64,000 nucleotides of DNA, from assembly GCA_963813435.1 (NCBI GenBank), contig CAWEYY010000003.1, forward strand, positions 1,364,001 to 1,428,000. Reading direction: 5' to 3'. Shown here in pieces: positions 1 to 7,313 of this stretch. Each line of letters opens with the position of its first letter. Positions within the stretch are counted from its first letter, which is position 1. Both the position numbers and the translations under genes were made by a program. The notes beneath the pieces are model-generated. The model saw only the letters and a program-made list of their open reading frames with translations, was not told where the DNA came from and ran no database searches. This DNA is from AC-32 sp963813435 (GTDB lineage: Bacteria; Actinomycetota; Thermoleophilia; Gaiellales; Gaiellaceae).

Positions 1-1256
1 ATGACGAGCGGCGTGAGGACGCGGATGCAGTTCGAGTAGATCCCGCACTTGATCATCAGCAGGCCGCGTTCGGTCGCAGCGTCGAGCACCCTGTTCGCGA
101 GCTCGGGCTCGGGCTTCTTGGTCTCGCGGTCGTCGACGATCTCGATCGCGAGCATGGCGCCCAGGCCGCGCACGTCGCCGATCTGGCTCCAGCGCTCCTG
201 CCAGGCGAGCATGCGCTCGCGCATCGTCTCGCCGATCGCAGCCGCGCGCTCGACGAGGCCCTCCTCCTCGATCACGTCGAGGACGGCCAGAGCCGCCGCC
301 TGCGCGACCGGGTTGCCGACGTACGTGCCGCCGATCGCCGAGTCGCCGGGCGCGTCCATGATCTCGGCCTTTCCGATCACACCCGAGAGCGGCAGGCCGG
401 CGGCGATCGACTTCGCGATCGTGACCAGGTCGGGCTCGACGCCCGAGTGGTCGATCCCCCACATGCTCCCGGTGCGCCCGAAGCCGGTCTGCACCTCGTC
501 GGTGACGAGCACGATCCCGTTCTCGTCGCAGATCCTGCGCACGCCCTGCACGAACTCGGGCGGCGCCACGATGAACCCGCCTTCGCCCTGAACCGGCTCG
601 AGGACGAGCGCTGCGACCGTCTCGGCCGCGACCTGCGTGACGAGGGCGCGCTCGAGGGCCGCGAGCGCGTCGGCCGCGCTCGGCCCGCGGTAGGCGTTCG
701 GGAACGGCACGCGGTAGACCTCCGGCGCGAACGGCCCGAGGCCGGCCTTGTACGGATGCGTCTTCGAGGTGAGGCTCATCGCCAGCAGGGTGCGTCCGTG
801 GAAGCCGCCCTCGAACGCGATCAGAGCAGGCCGGCCGGTGTACGAACGCGCGAACTTGATCGCATTCTCCACTGCCTCCGCACCCGAGTTGAAGAACGCG
901 GCCTTGGCCGCGCCGCGGATCGGCGAGAGCGCGCAGAGACGCTCGGCGAGCGTGATGTAGACCTCGTAGGGGACGATCGTGAAGTCGGTGTGCGAGAAGT
1001 GCTCGAGCTGCTCCTGCGCGGCCGCCACGACCTGCGGATGCGAGTGGCCGACGTTGAGGCAGCCGATCCCGCCGGTGAAGTCGATGAACGTGTTGCCATC
1101 GACGTCCGTCAGCGTTGCGCCGTGCGCGTCCGCGATCACGATCGGCAGGAAGATCGACAGCGGGTCGGCGACAGCGCGCTGCTTGCGCTCGAGGATCTCC
1201 TTCGAGCGCGGGCCCGGGATCCCGGTCCGAAGCTCGATCGCCTTCGTCACCGCCAC
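1..1256 (-). CDS. Class III PLP-dependent aminotransferase, 4-aminobutyrate aminotransferase-like (3' end cut by window)
   Basis: Probably transfers the amino group of 4-aminobutyrate or a related omega-amino acid to 2-oxoglutarate, in the cytoplasm. About 418 residues are visible and the last few run off the left edge. Visible class III motifs are FNSGAEAVE (122-130), GGFHG (150-154), TDEVQTGFGRTG (252-263, with the cofactor-binding Asp253) and TIAKSIAAG (279-287, where Lys282 should form the PLP Schiff base). The GTG start at 1256 was chosen because a TAATGT box lies 7 nt upstream; the nearby ATG at 1267 is out of frame. The family is secure. The substrate is inferred from overall GabT resemblance, and an ornithine or other omega-transaminase is possible. 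Confidence 0.85.
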   Translation of the reverse strand, partial: MAVTKAIELRTGIPGPRSKEILERKQRAVADPLSIFLPIVIADAHGATLTDVDGNTFIDFTGGIGCLNVGHSHPQVVAAAQEQLEHFSHTDFTIVPYEVYITLAERLCALSPIRGAAKAAFFNSGAEAVENAIKFARSYTGRPALIAFEGGFHGRTLLAMSLTSKTHPYKAGLGPFAPEVYRVPFPNAYRGPSAADALAALERALVTQVAAETVAALVLEPVQGEGGFIVAPPEFVQGVRRICDENGIVLVTDEVQTGFGRTGSMWGIDHSGVEPDLVTIAKSIAAGLPLSGVIGKAEIMDAPGDSAIGGTYVGNPVAQAAALAVLDVIEEEGLVERAAAIGETMRERMLAWQERWSQIGDVRGLGAMLAIEIVDDRETKKPEPELANRVLDAATERGLLMIKCGIYSNCIRVLTPLV

Positions 1257-1263
1257 GGCTCTG

Positions 1264-1269
1264 ACATTA
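1264..1269 (-). promoter_or_regulatory. Putative -10 box (TAATGT), leaderless
   Basis: TAATGT lies 7 nt upstream of the aminotransferase GTG. No Shine-Dalgarno is present. Same geometry as many other first genes in the window. Confidence 0.4.
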
Positions 1270-1322
1270 GCGGAGCCGGCGGCCGGTTGCATACGTGAAT
1301 AACGGCAATACAGGTAGAAGGT

Positions 1323-2492
1323 CTAGGGCCGCTCCAGCGCCGCTGTCTCGTAGATCCCTTCGGGGTTCCAGAGCAGGAACCCCCGGCCGTGGTGACCGCG
1401 CACGGCGGCGACCTCCTTCTGCACGTCCGCGAGCGTGTACGTCCGGCCGAGCGAGAAGTCCTGGAGCCACGGCGTCAGCCTCGTCTTGCGGCCCTCGACC
1501 GCGCGCTGGAAGTCCGTGAGCGAGCGCGAGACGACGAGGCCCGGCCGGCCGTCCGGGTACGAGATGCCGTACTCGCCGGAGTTGTAGTGGGACGGGTAGA
1601 GCATCGGGTAGAGGGCGTCGACGTGGGCCGAGAGGCGGCGCGGCAGCTGGCCGATCCCGAGGTCGCGCGTCGCCGCCAGGCCGAAGACGTCCAGCGACAC
1701 GCGAACGCCGAGCGGATGGAGCCGCTTCGACGCGTACTGCGCAAAGGCCGGGATCGTCCAGCGCATCGGCTGTGGGCCGACGCGCGGGTACCGGATCAGC
1801 GAGAGGTCGCCGTCGCTGGGAAAGCGAACGTAGTCGAACTGGATCTCGTCGAAGCCCGCCTTGGCCGCTGCGGCCGCGACGTCGACGTTGTAGCGCCAGA
1901 CGCGCCGGTCGTACGGGTTCGTCCAGCCGAGGCCCGCGTTGTTGCGCCAGAGCGAGCCGTCGCTGCTGTGGATCGCGAGCTCTGGCCGTTTCGTCGAGAG
2001 CACCGGGTCCTCGAAGGTGACGACGCGCCCGATCAGGTACGCGCCGTGCTCGTGCACGGCCTTGGCGACCTGCCTGGCCCTGTAGTAGGGAGCGGCCGCA
2101 CCGGTTCGCCGTGCGAGCGGGACCCCGGAGGGGACGAATCCGATGCGCCCGTTCTCGTCCTTGACGTCGAGCTCGATCGCGTTCAGCCCCGGGATCGCGA
2201 GGTAGTGCTGCAGCTTGCCCGGCAGCGACGCGAGCCCCATCGTCACGTGAACGCCGCGGATCTCCTTCGGGGCGGCACGCGTGACCGGCTCGCGGACCGG
2301 TGCGGCCTGGCGCGAGGAGACGGTCGACTGGTGATCGCTGCCGACGGCGCGGGCTCCGAGCGTGATCCCGGCCGCCAGGGCGAGCAGGATCCCTCCGGCG
2401 ACCGCCCGCCTGACACGCACCTGCCGCCGGCGCCTGGCCCGGCGCTCGCGCGCGCGGCCGTTTACGTCCGGTTCGTGCGTCAAGAGAGGCAC
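1323..2492 (-). CDS. Membrane-anchored DUF4015-type putative glycoside hydrolase
   Basis: A 389-residue protein with an Arg-rich N-terminus and one hydrophobic segment (about 29-47), so probably a signal anchor with the rest outside the cell. The body matches the TIM-barrel-like DUF4015 family: it opens with IRGVHVTMG (78-86), has NAIELDVKDENG (104-115) and the hallmark GFDEIQFDYVRFPSDG (213-228), and continues with MLYPSHYNSGEYG. The family is predicted to act on polysaccharide but no substrate can be named from sequence. The gene is divergent from dcd. The GTG at 2492 is only 1 nt from a TATCCT box (2494-2499), so the TTG at 2483 is an alternative start. Confidence 0.75.
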   Translation of the reverse strand: MPLLTHEPDVNGRARERRARRRRQVRVRRAVAGGILLALAAGITLGARAVGSDHQSTVSSRQAAPVREPVTRAAPKEIRGVHVTMGLASLPGKLQHYLAIPGLNAIELDVKDENGRIGFVPSGVPLARRTGAAAPYYRARQVAKAVHEHGAYLIGRVVTFEDPVLSTKRPELAIHSSDGSLWRNNAGLGWTNPYDRRVWRYNVDVAAAAAKAGFDEIQFDYVRFPSDGDLSLIRYPRVGPQPMRWTIPAFAQYASKRLHPLGVRVSLDVFGLAATRDLGIGQLPRRLSAHVDALYPMLYPSHYNSGEYGISYPDGRPGLVVSRSLTDFQRAVEGRKTRLTPWLQDFSLGRTYTLADVQKEVAAVRGHHGRGFLLWNPEGIYETAALERP

Positions 2493-2523
2493 AAGGATAG
2501 GCCTTTCCCGGCAGGCCGGGCCG

Positions 2524-2529
2524 TAGAAT
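2524..2529 (+). promoter_or_regulatory. Putative -10 box (TAGAAT) for dcd
   Basis: TAGAAT is separated by 7 nt from the GTG of dcd, with no Shine-Dalgarno between, implying a leaderless transcript. Confidence 0.45.
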
Positions 2530-2536
2530 CGCCCGC

Positions 2537-3103
2537 GTGGTTCTCTCCGACCGGACGATCCGCCGCCTGCTCGAGGAGGGCCGCATCCGCATCGACCCCT
2601 ACGACGAGACGCTCCTCCAGCCGTCGAGCGTCGACGTCCGCGTCGACCGCCTGTTCCGCGTCTTCCACAACGCGCGCTACCCGTTCATCGACGTCAAGCA
2701 GCCTCAGGAGGACCTGACCGAGCTGGTCGAGATCGAGGACGACCAGCCGTTCATCCTCCACCCGGGCGAGTTCGTCCTCGGCTCGACGCTGGAGCGTCTG
2801 CAGCTCCCGGACGACCTCGTCGCCCGGCTGGAGGGCAAGTCGAGCCTTGGCCGGCTCGGCCTCCTGATCCACTCGACCGCTGGCTTCGTCGACCCCGGCT
2901 GGGACGGCCACGTGACGCTCGAGCTCTCCAACGTGGCCAACCTCCCGATCACGATCTACTACGGGATGAAGATCGGCCAGCTCTCGTTCGTGCAGCTGAC
3001 CGAGCCAGCCGAGCACCCGTACGGCGCGGACACGCTCGGCTCCAAGTACCAGGGCCAGCAGGGCCCGACGCCCAGCCGCTACTGGCAGAACTTCGAGCGC
3101 TAG
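2537..3103 (+). CDS. dcd: dCTP deaminase (possibly bifunctional dCTP deaminase/dUTPase)
   Basis: Deaminates dCTP to dUTP for thymidylate synthesis. The 188-residue length is normal for Dcd. Conserved blocks are QPSSVDVRVD (28-37), EGKSSLGRLGLLIHSTAGF (99-117) and VDPGWDGHVTLELSN (118-132), including the active-site Ser102, Arg106 and Glu129. The HSTAGF context (Thr114) resembles the mycobacterial bifunctional enzymes, which release dUMP directly, rather than the E. coli type; bifunctionality is an inference. The GTG start is supported by the -10 box 7 nt upstream. The stop codon overlaps that of the convergent downstream gene. Confidence 0.95.
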   Translation: MVLSDRTIRRLLEEGRIRIDPYDETLLQPSSVDVRVDRLFRVFHNARYPFIDVKQPQEDLTELVEIEDDQPFILHPGEFVLGSTLERLQLPDDLVARLEGKSSLGRLGLLIHSTAGFVDPGWDGHVTLELSNVANLPITIYYGMKIGQLSFVQLTEPAEHPYGADTLGSKYQGQQGPTPSRYWQNFER

Positions 3104-3936
3104 CTCGACGCGAGCCGGCCGCAAACGAGCTGGAGGTCGGCGAGTGTCTGTGCGGCCGCGGCGCTCGTGACCGTCCACCGGCCACCGGCCGCAGTCGCGG
3201 CCGAACCGCCAACTCTGAGCCCGGCCGGCAACGAGTAGCCGGTCGAGAGCGAGAACCAGCCCTTCGGGCAGCGCTGCGTCAATACCTGCGCGCCCGGGAG
3301 GATCGGCGTCGTCGATGTCAGCACCGACACCTGGAGCTGCTGCTTCATAGCCCCCGGCGGGCGGACCAGCGTCAGGCAGCCCCCGTACAGGCCGGTCGAC
3401 CCGCTCGTCGAGCCGAGATTGCGGGTGGTCATCGAGAACGCGCGCAGCGTCTGCGTCTGCCGCCGGACGCTCAACCTTCCCGAGTCGAGGTCGAACCCGG
3501 AGCCCCCGGCGAGCGTGCCGGCCGGACATGCGAGCGACACCGTCTTCTGACCGCCCGGTGGGATGGTCACCGGCTTCGACTTGACGAGCGTCAGCCGGAG
3601 GAACGGGCTCTTCGCGGTGAGGCCCGGGATCCTGCGGCAGGCGACGGCGGCGGTCACGCGCGCGTCGGAGCTCGTCGGGTTGCCGAAGCGGAACGCGTAC
3701 GCGCGTAGCCCGATCGGCCGAACTCCCAACGTCGCCACTCCGGGAGCAGGCGCGTGCACTCCTCCGCTCACCGCGAGGTAGCCCGGCGCGCACGTGACAC
3801 GCGCGGCAGCGGCCTGCCCCGAAGGAACCGCGACGGCGCGGAAGACGGTCGACCCGATCACGAGCTGAGCCGTCGCGACAGGCACGGCCACCAGAGCCGC
3901 CGCCCCCACGAATCCAAGAACCCTCTTTCCTCTCAT
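3100..3936 (-). CDS. Secreted protein of unknown function
   Basis: Not recognised. The product is 278 residues from the ATG at 3936, which has a GGGGGAGG ribosome site upstream. It begins MRGKRVLGFVGAAALVAVP, a good Sec signal peptide (or a non-cleaved anchor). The mature part has six cysteines, in the contexts VTCAPG, AACRRI, SLACPAG, GGCLTL, QRCPKG and LVCGR; CPAG and CPKG are each followed by a Gly-rich turn, suggesting an internally repeated disulfide-bonded beta domain. Its 3' end overlaps the dcd stop by 4 bp. It resembles small extracellular proteins common in actinobacteria, but no function can be given. Confidence 0.7.
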   Translation of the reverse strand: MRGKRVLGFVGAAALVAVPVATAQLVIGSTVFRAVAVPSGQAAAARVTCAPGYLAVSGGVHAPAPGVATLGVRPIGLRAYAFRFGNPTSSDARVTAAVACRRIPGLTAKSPFLRLTLVKSKPVTIPPGGQKTVSLACPAGTLAGGSGFDLDSGRLSVRRQTQTLRAFSMTTRNLGSTSGSTGLYGGCLTLVRPPGAMKQQLQVSVLTSTTPILPGAQVLTQRCPKGWFSLSTGYSLPAGLRVGGSAATAAGGRWTVTSAAAAQTLADLQLVCGRLASS

Positions 3937-3979
3937 GCCGCAGTCCTCCCCCGATCTAAACCGTATACCAGTGCGGTCG

Positions 3980-3985
3980 TACAAT
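3980..3985 (+). promoter_or_regulatory. Putative -10 box (TACAAT)
   Basis: TACAAT is 7 nt before the GTG of the NDUFA9-like gene. No Shine-Dalgarno is present, so transcription and translation probably start together. Confidence 0.45.
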
Positions 3986-3992
3986 CGAGTCC

Positions 3993-4892
3993 GTGATCCT
4001 GGTCACCGGGGCAACGGGCTTCGTAGGCCCGAAGGTCGTGCACGCGTTGCGAGAGCGGGACCTCCCGGTTCGCTGCCTCGTCCGCAAGCCGTCCGGGAGC
4101 GATGCGGACACGCTTCTCGCCTGGGGCTGCGAGCTCGTCCAGGGTGACGTCACCGACGCCGGGAGCCTGATGCGCGCCGTGGAGGGAGCGGAGGTCGTCG
4201 TCCACCTCGTCGCGATTCGCCAGGGAAGCGACGACCAGTTCCGCAGGGTGATGGAGCAGGCAACCCGGGATCTGGTCGCCGTGGCGACGCCGGTCGGAGT
4301 TCGCCGCATCGTGCTGATGAGCGCGCTCGGCACGAGTGAGGAGACGCGCGACCTGGTGCCCTACTACCGGGCCAAGTGGGAGATGGAGCAGACCGTCGCC
4401 GCCTCGGGGCTCGAGTACGTCGTCTTCCGGCCGAGCTTCATCTTCGGGCGCGACGGCGGGATCCTTCCGACGTTCACGAAGCTCGCGCGGCTGGCGCCGG
4501 TCACGCCGATCATCGGTTCCGGGTCCCAGCGGATCCAGCCGATCTGGGTGGACGACGTCGCGTCCTACTTCGCGGCCGCAGTCGACCTCCCCGCAGCGAA
4601 CGGGCGGATCTTCGAGCTCGGCGGGCCCGACGCGGTGAGCTGGAACGAATTCTGGGCGCAGCTAAAGCAGATGCTCGGCCAGCGCCGCCCGAGCATCCAC
4701 GTCCCGGTCGGCCTGATGCGCATGAACGCCGCCGTCACCGAGCGCTTGCCGGGCGACATTCCGCTGACGCGCGACCTCCTGAAGATGCTCGAGCACGGCG
4801 ACAACACGGTCACGAACGACGACGCGGTGGAGACGTTCGGCCTCCCGCTCGTGCCGCTCGACGAGCAGCTGCGCCGAGCGCTCCAGAAATGA
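3993..4892 (+). CDS. NAD(P)-binding SDR protein, complex I NDUFA9-like subfamily
   Basis: An atypical extended short-chain dehydrogenase of 299 residues. The Rossmann nucleotide motif TGATGFVG is at 5-12, followed by VRCLVRKPSG, typical of NmrA/NDUFA9-like proteins. YYRAKWEME contains the Tyr-x-x-Lys arrangement, and FRPSFIFGRDGG and PIWVDDVA match the NDUFA9 subgroup. Bacterial members are often called NADH-ubiquinone-oxidoreductase-like or nucleoside-sugar epimerases without proven activity. No complex I genes are nearby. It is followed by a clear hairpin terminator. The fold is certain; the substrate is unknown. Confidence 0.8.
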   Translation: MILVTGATGFVGPKVVHALRERDLPVRCLVRKPSGSDADTLLAWGCELVQGDVTDAGSLMRAVEGAEVVVHLVAIRQGSDDQFRRVMEQATRDLVAVATPVGVRRIVLMSALGTSEETRDLVPYYRAKWEMEQTVAASGLEYVVFRPSFIFGRDGGILPTFTKLARLAPVTPIIGSGSQRIQPIWVDDVASYFAAAVDLPAANGRIFELGGPDAVSWNEFWAQLKQMLGQRRPSIHVPVGLMRMNAAVTERLPGDIPLTRDLLKMLEHGDNTVTNDDAVETFGLPLVPLDEQLRRALQK

Positions 4893-4893
4893 C

Positions 4894-4918
4894 AGAGGGC
4901 CGCACGAGGCGGCCCTCT
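4894..4918 (+). terminator. Hairpin terminator after the NDUFA9-like gene
   Basis: A perfect 10-bp stem, AGAGGGCCGC and GCGGCCCTCT, around the 5-nt loop ACGAG starts 1 nt after the stop codon. There is no U tract, as is common for high-GC actinobacterial terminators. Confidence 0.7.
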
Positions 4919-4971
4919 GAACCGGCTACCAGCGTTGAATTGGTAGAGGCACTTCCTGCCGGTCTAATCGG

Positions 4972-5029
4972 AACGGCCGCCCCGGCCAAGCCGGGCCAGC
5001 CTCTCCGGTCGACATCGCAAGCGACGTCT
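4972..5029 (+). repeat. Twin-hairpin repeat, version A (copy A1)
   Basis: Matches the version A consensus found at 23834, 23895, 33259 and 49179: a first hairpin around CCCGGCCAAGCCGGG and a second around GACATCGCAAGCGACGTC. The surrounding 4919-5199 stretch has no convincing protein gene except the short candidate at 5069-5145. Confidence 0.65.
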
Positions 5030-5068
5030 CGGACCGACGGCGCGGAGTGCGCGAGCCCCCTACGCTGG

Positions 5069-5160
5069 CTAGGCGATTCCCCGTAGGTCCCGGGGACGCA
5101 CCTCTACCCGCTGGTACCTCCACTGCCCGTACTTGAAGATTTCACTCTCGGACCACCTCC
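5069..5160 (-). other. Very strong Shine-Dalgarno with short reading frame(s), unexplained
   Basis: On the minus strand GGAAAGGAGGTGGTCC (5145-5165 region) is an almost full-length match to the anti-Shine-Dalgarno end of 16S rRNA. It is 10 nt before a GTG (5145) that opens only 13 codons. The adjacent frame encodes FKYGQWRYQRVEVRPRDL and ends at TAG (5069-5071), but lacks ATG, GTG or TTG after its upstream stop. A hairpin CCCCG/CGGGG overlaps its end. It may be a tiny gene with an unusual start, a frameshift, or a leader RNA. The rest of 4919-5199 shows only repeat A1 and imperfect inverted repeats. Confidence 0.3.
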
Positions 5161-5199
5161 TTTCCGCGGTGATCTCACTTTACAGGCTTCGGCGTACGC

Positions 5200-5794
5200 C
5201 TAGGCCTGCCGGAGGATTACCGAGAGCTCGAGGCCCCGGTCGAGCGGGACGGTGACGCTCTCGAGCGTCGGGTCTGCCTGGCGCGCGGCCGAGTAGGCGC
5301 CGAGGTGCTCGACGTGGGAGAGGACGTTGTCGGCCACGACAAGCGCAGCCGGTTCCAGCTTCGCCCGTGCGAGCTGGAAGAGCTCCTCGTACTGCTCCTT
5401 CTCCGCGTCGAGAAAGACCACGTCGAAGACGTCGTCGAGCGCAGGGAGCGTTTCGAGGGCATCTCCTGGGACGAGGGTGTGCGCTGTCCTCGAGGCCGGC
5501 CTCGGCGATGTTCGCCTGCCAGACCTCGATCCTCGGCGGGTCGTGCTCGAGCGAGACGACGCTGCCGCCGAGGTAGCGGACGCCTGCGGCGAGCCAGATC
5601 GTCGAGTAGCCGCGCGAGCCGCCGATCTCGAGCACCGAGCAGTCGGCGTGCGACGAGACCAGCGAGAAGAGAAACTGCCCGGTCGTCCGGGCGACCTGGC
5701 GCGAGCGCTGCTCGGAAGGCAGTCCCTGCGCGCGCTCCGTGGCGTCGACCTCCTCGAGGCGCACGAGCACGGCGCGGACGCGATCGTCGAGCAC
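5200..5794 (-). pseudogene. Class I SAM-dependent O-methyltransferase, frameshifted by one extra base
   Basis: The N-terminal part is in one frame and holds SQRSRQVARTTGQFLF-type text (residues about 26-45), then the SAM motif VLEIGGSRGYSTIWLA. After AEAGLED the frame changes, and the next frame continues with HTLVPGDALETLP, DVVFLDAEKEQYEEL and VVADNVLSH, the motifs of catechol/caffeoyl-CoA O-methyltransferase-like enzymes. Removing one base near 5485 joins both parts into a roughly 198-residue protein. The GTG start at 5794 has a TAGGCT box (5801-5806) 6 nt upstream. Either a recently broken gene or a sequencing insertion; three other genes here show the same one-base excess. Confidence 0.75.
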
Positions 5795-5951
5795 GGCCGG
5801 AGCCTACTTCGCAAGTCCAGGGTCCCGCGCGCGCCTAACTTCGGGTCCCGACCCGCCCCCTGCCATGGCGTTCAGCCTAGTTGCGAACTGCGCACGTGTC
5901 TGTGACGGGTCCGCCACGAATCTGTGCCGATGCCCGGCTACTGCGCTGGGC

Positions 5952-6557
5952 TCACACTGGGAGCCGCGTCGCGGCGAGCGCGAGCGCGAGCGCGGCGGGC
6001 TTCCGCGCGGGGCACGTCGCCAGGTGGTCGTTCACCACGCCACACGCCTGCATCGCCGCATACGCGGTCGTCGGCCCCACGAAGCGGAAGCCCGCCTTAC
6101 GCAGGGCTTTCGACAGCGCGACCGACTCCGGCGTCTCCGTAGGCCAGTCGGCGTGCGACCGCGGAGCTCTGTGCTTCTTCGGCCGATGGGACCAGACGAA
6201 CGCCGGAAGCGACGTGCCCGTGTCGCGCAGGGCCAGCGTTGCCCGCGCGTTGGCAATCGTCGCCTCGATCTTGCCCCGATGACGCACGATCGACGAGTCT
6301 CCGAGGAGCTGCTTGATGTCCCGCTCGCCGAACCGCGCCACCCGCTCGGGGTCGAACCCCGCGAACGCCGCCCGGAATCCCTCGCGCTTGCGCAGGATCG
6401 TCAGCCACGACAGCCCCGACTGGAACCCTTCGAGGCAGAACCGCTCGTAGAGCCCCCGTTCGTCGACGACCGGCCGGCCCCACTCCTCGTCGTGGTAGAC
6501 GTCGTACAGCGGGTCCGAGCTCTGCCAGCACCGCTTGCCCACGGGACTAGCTGACAT
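5952..6557 (-). CDS. tag: DNA-3-methyladenine glycosylase I
   Basis: Excises 3-methyladenine from alkylated DNA as the first step of base excision repair. A 201-residue protein of the HhH-GPD superfamily, TagI branch: KRCWQSSDPLYDVYHDEEWG (8-27) carries Cys10 and His22, and VNDHLATC near the end carries His178 and Cys182; these four form the structural zinc site known in TagI. GFQSGLSWLTILRKREGFR contains the conserved Glu/Gly/Leu core. The start overlaps the end of the Rieske gene by 11 bp, so the genes are probably co-transcribed. A GTG at 6542 is an alternative start. Confidence 0.93.
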   Translation of the reverse strand: MSASPVGKRCWQSSDPLYDVYHDEEWGRPVVDERGLYERFCLEGFQSGLSWLTILRKREGFRAAFAGFDPERVARFGERDIKQLLGDSSIVRHRGKIEATIANARATLALRDTGTSLPAFVWSHRPKKHRAPRSHADWPTETPESVALSKALRKAGFRFVGPTTAYAAMQACGVVNDHLATCPARKPAALALALAATRLPV

Positions 6558-6861
6558 CGACCTTGACCATCCCGTCCTCGACGAGCACCGGGAAGGTCTC
6601 GACCGGAAGCACCGCGGGCAGCGTCAGCGGCCGCCCGCTGCGGATGTCGACGTGGGCGCCGTGGCGAGGGCAGACCGCGTACCCCTCCTCGAGGTCGAAC
6701 TCGCCCTCGCAGAGCGGCCCGTCGTCGTGCGAACAGCGGTCCTCGATCGCGTAGTAGCTGCCGCCGAGATTGTAGATCCCGACCGAGATCTCGCCCGCGT
6801 GCACGATCTTCACCGTCCCCGGCGGCAGATCGTCGACCGGACCAACGTCGATTAGGGCCAC
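6547..6861 (-). CDS. Rieske [2Fe-2S] ferredoxin
   Basis: A 104-residue single-domain Rieske protein. Cys43-x-His45 (DRCSHDDGPL) and Cys64-x2-His67 (AVCPRHGAH) are the cluster ligands. The GEFDLEEGYAVCPRHGA pattern matches the small dioxygenase-type or nitrite-reductase-type ferredoxins, which act as soluble electron carriers. It lies just downstream of sufU in the suf gene group, a frequent actinobacterial arrangement, so it may be a client or helper of Fe-S assembly. Its redox partner cannot be told from the sequence. Confidence 0.9.
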   Translation of the reverse strand: MALIDVGPVDDLPPGTVKIVHAGEISVGIYNLGGSYYAIEDRCSHDDGPLCEGEFDLEEGYAVCPRHGAHVDIRSGRPLTLPAVLPVETFPVLVEDGMVKVDVS

Positions 6862-6882
6862 CTAAGGCACCCCACAGCCGCT

Positions 6883-7311
6883 CTAGGTCAGTTCCAGCTC
6901 ATCGAGGCCCGCCCACTCCTCCGGGAGCGGCGTTCCCTTGGCCCGGTGCAAGGCGACCTTGAGCACGCCGAGCCCGAGCAGCGCGCACTTGAGCCGGATC
7001 GGCGTCAGCGGGATGCCGACCTCCTCGAGCAGCTTCTCCTTCGGCAGGCCCGCGATCTCCTCTGCAGTCCGGCCCTTGACCATCTCCATCAGCATCGAGG
7101 TCGAGGCCTGGCTGATCGCACAGCCGCGGCCGGAGAACTTGACCTCCTCGACGGTGTCCCCGTCCTCGGCGAACTGGACGTAGATCGAGATCTCGTCGCC
7201 GCAGAGAGGGTTCAGCCCCTCCGCCGACGCGTCGGCGTCCTCGATCACCCCGTGGCCGCGCGGGTTCTTGTAGTGGTCGAGGATAACCTCGCGGTACAGG
7301 TCTTCGGCCAC
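6883..7311 (-). CDS. sufU: SUF system zinc-dependent sulfur acceptor SufU
   Basis: Accepts persulfide sulfur from SufS and passes it to the SufBCD scaffold. A 142-residue IscU-fold protein. The zinc ligands and sulfur acceptor are visible: Cys37 and Asp39 in NPLCGDE, Cys64 in GRGCAISQAS, and Cys109 in RLKCALLG. The spacing between the second and third Cys is the longer one typical of SufU rather than IscU. The GTG start is 2 nt after the sufS stop, so translation is probably coupled. Confidence 0.95.
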   Translation of the reverse strand: MAEDLYREVILDHYKNPRGHGVIEDADASAEGLNPLCGDEISIYVQFAEDGDTVEEVKFSGRGCAISQASTSMLMEMVKGRTAEEIAGLPKEKLLEEVGIPLTPIRLKCALLGLGVLKVALHRAKGTPLPEEWAGLDELELT

Positions 7312-7313
7312 GG

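Noticed and set aside
4924..4962. tRNA-like sequence (contains TTGGTAGAGG)
   Set aside because: There is no T-arm, no acceptor stem and the putative anticodon arm does not close.
5145..5165. 3' end of a 16S rRNA gene (CACCTCCTTTC on the plus strand)
   Set aside because: Only about 10 nt match; it is the complement of a Shine-Dalgarno site and no other rRNA sequence is present.
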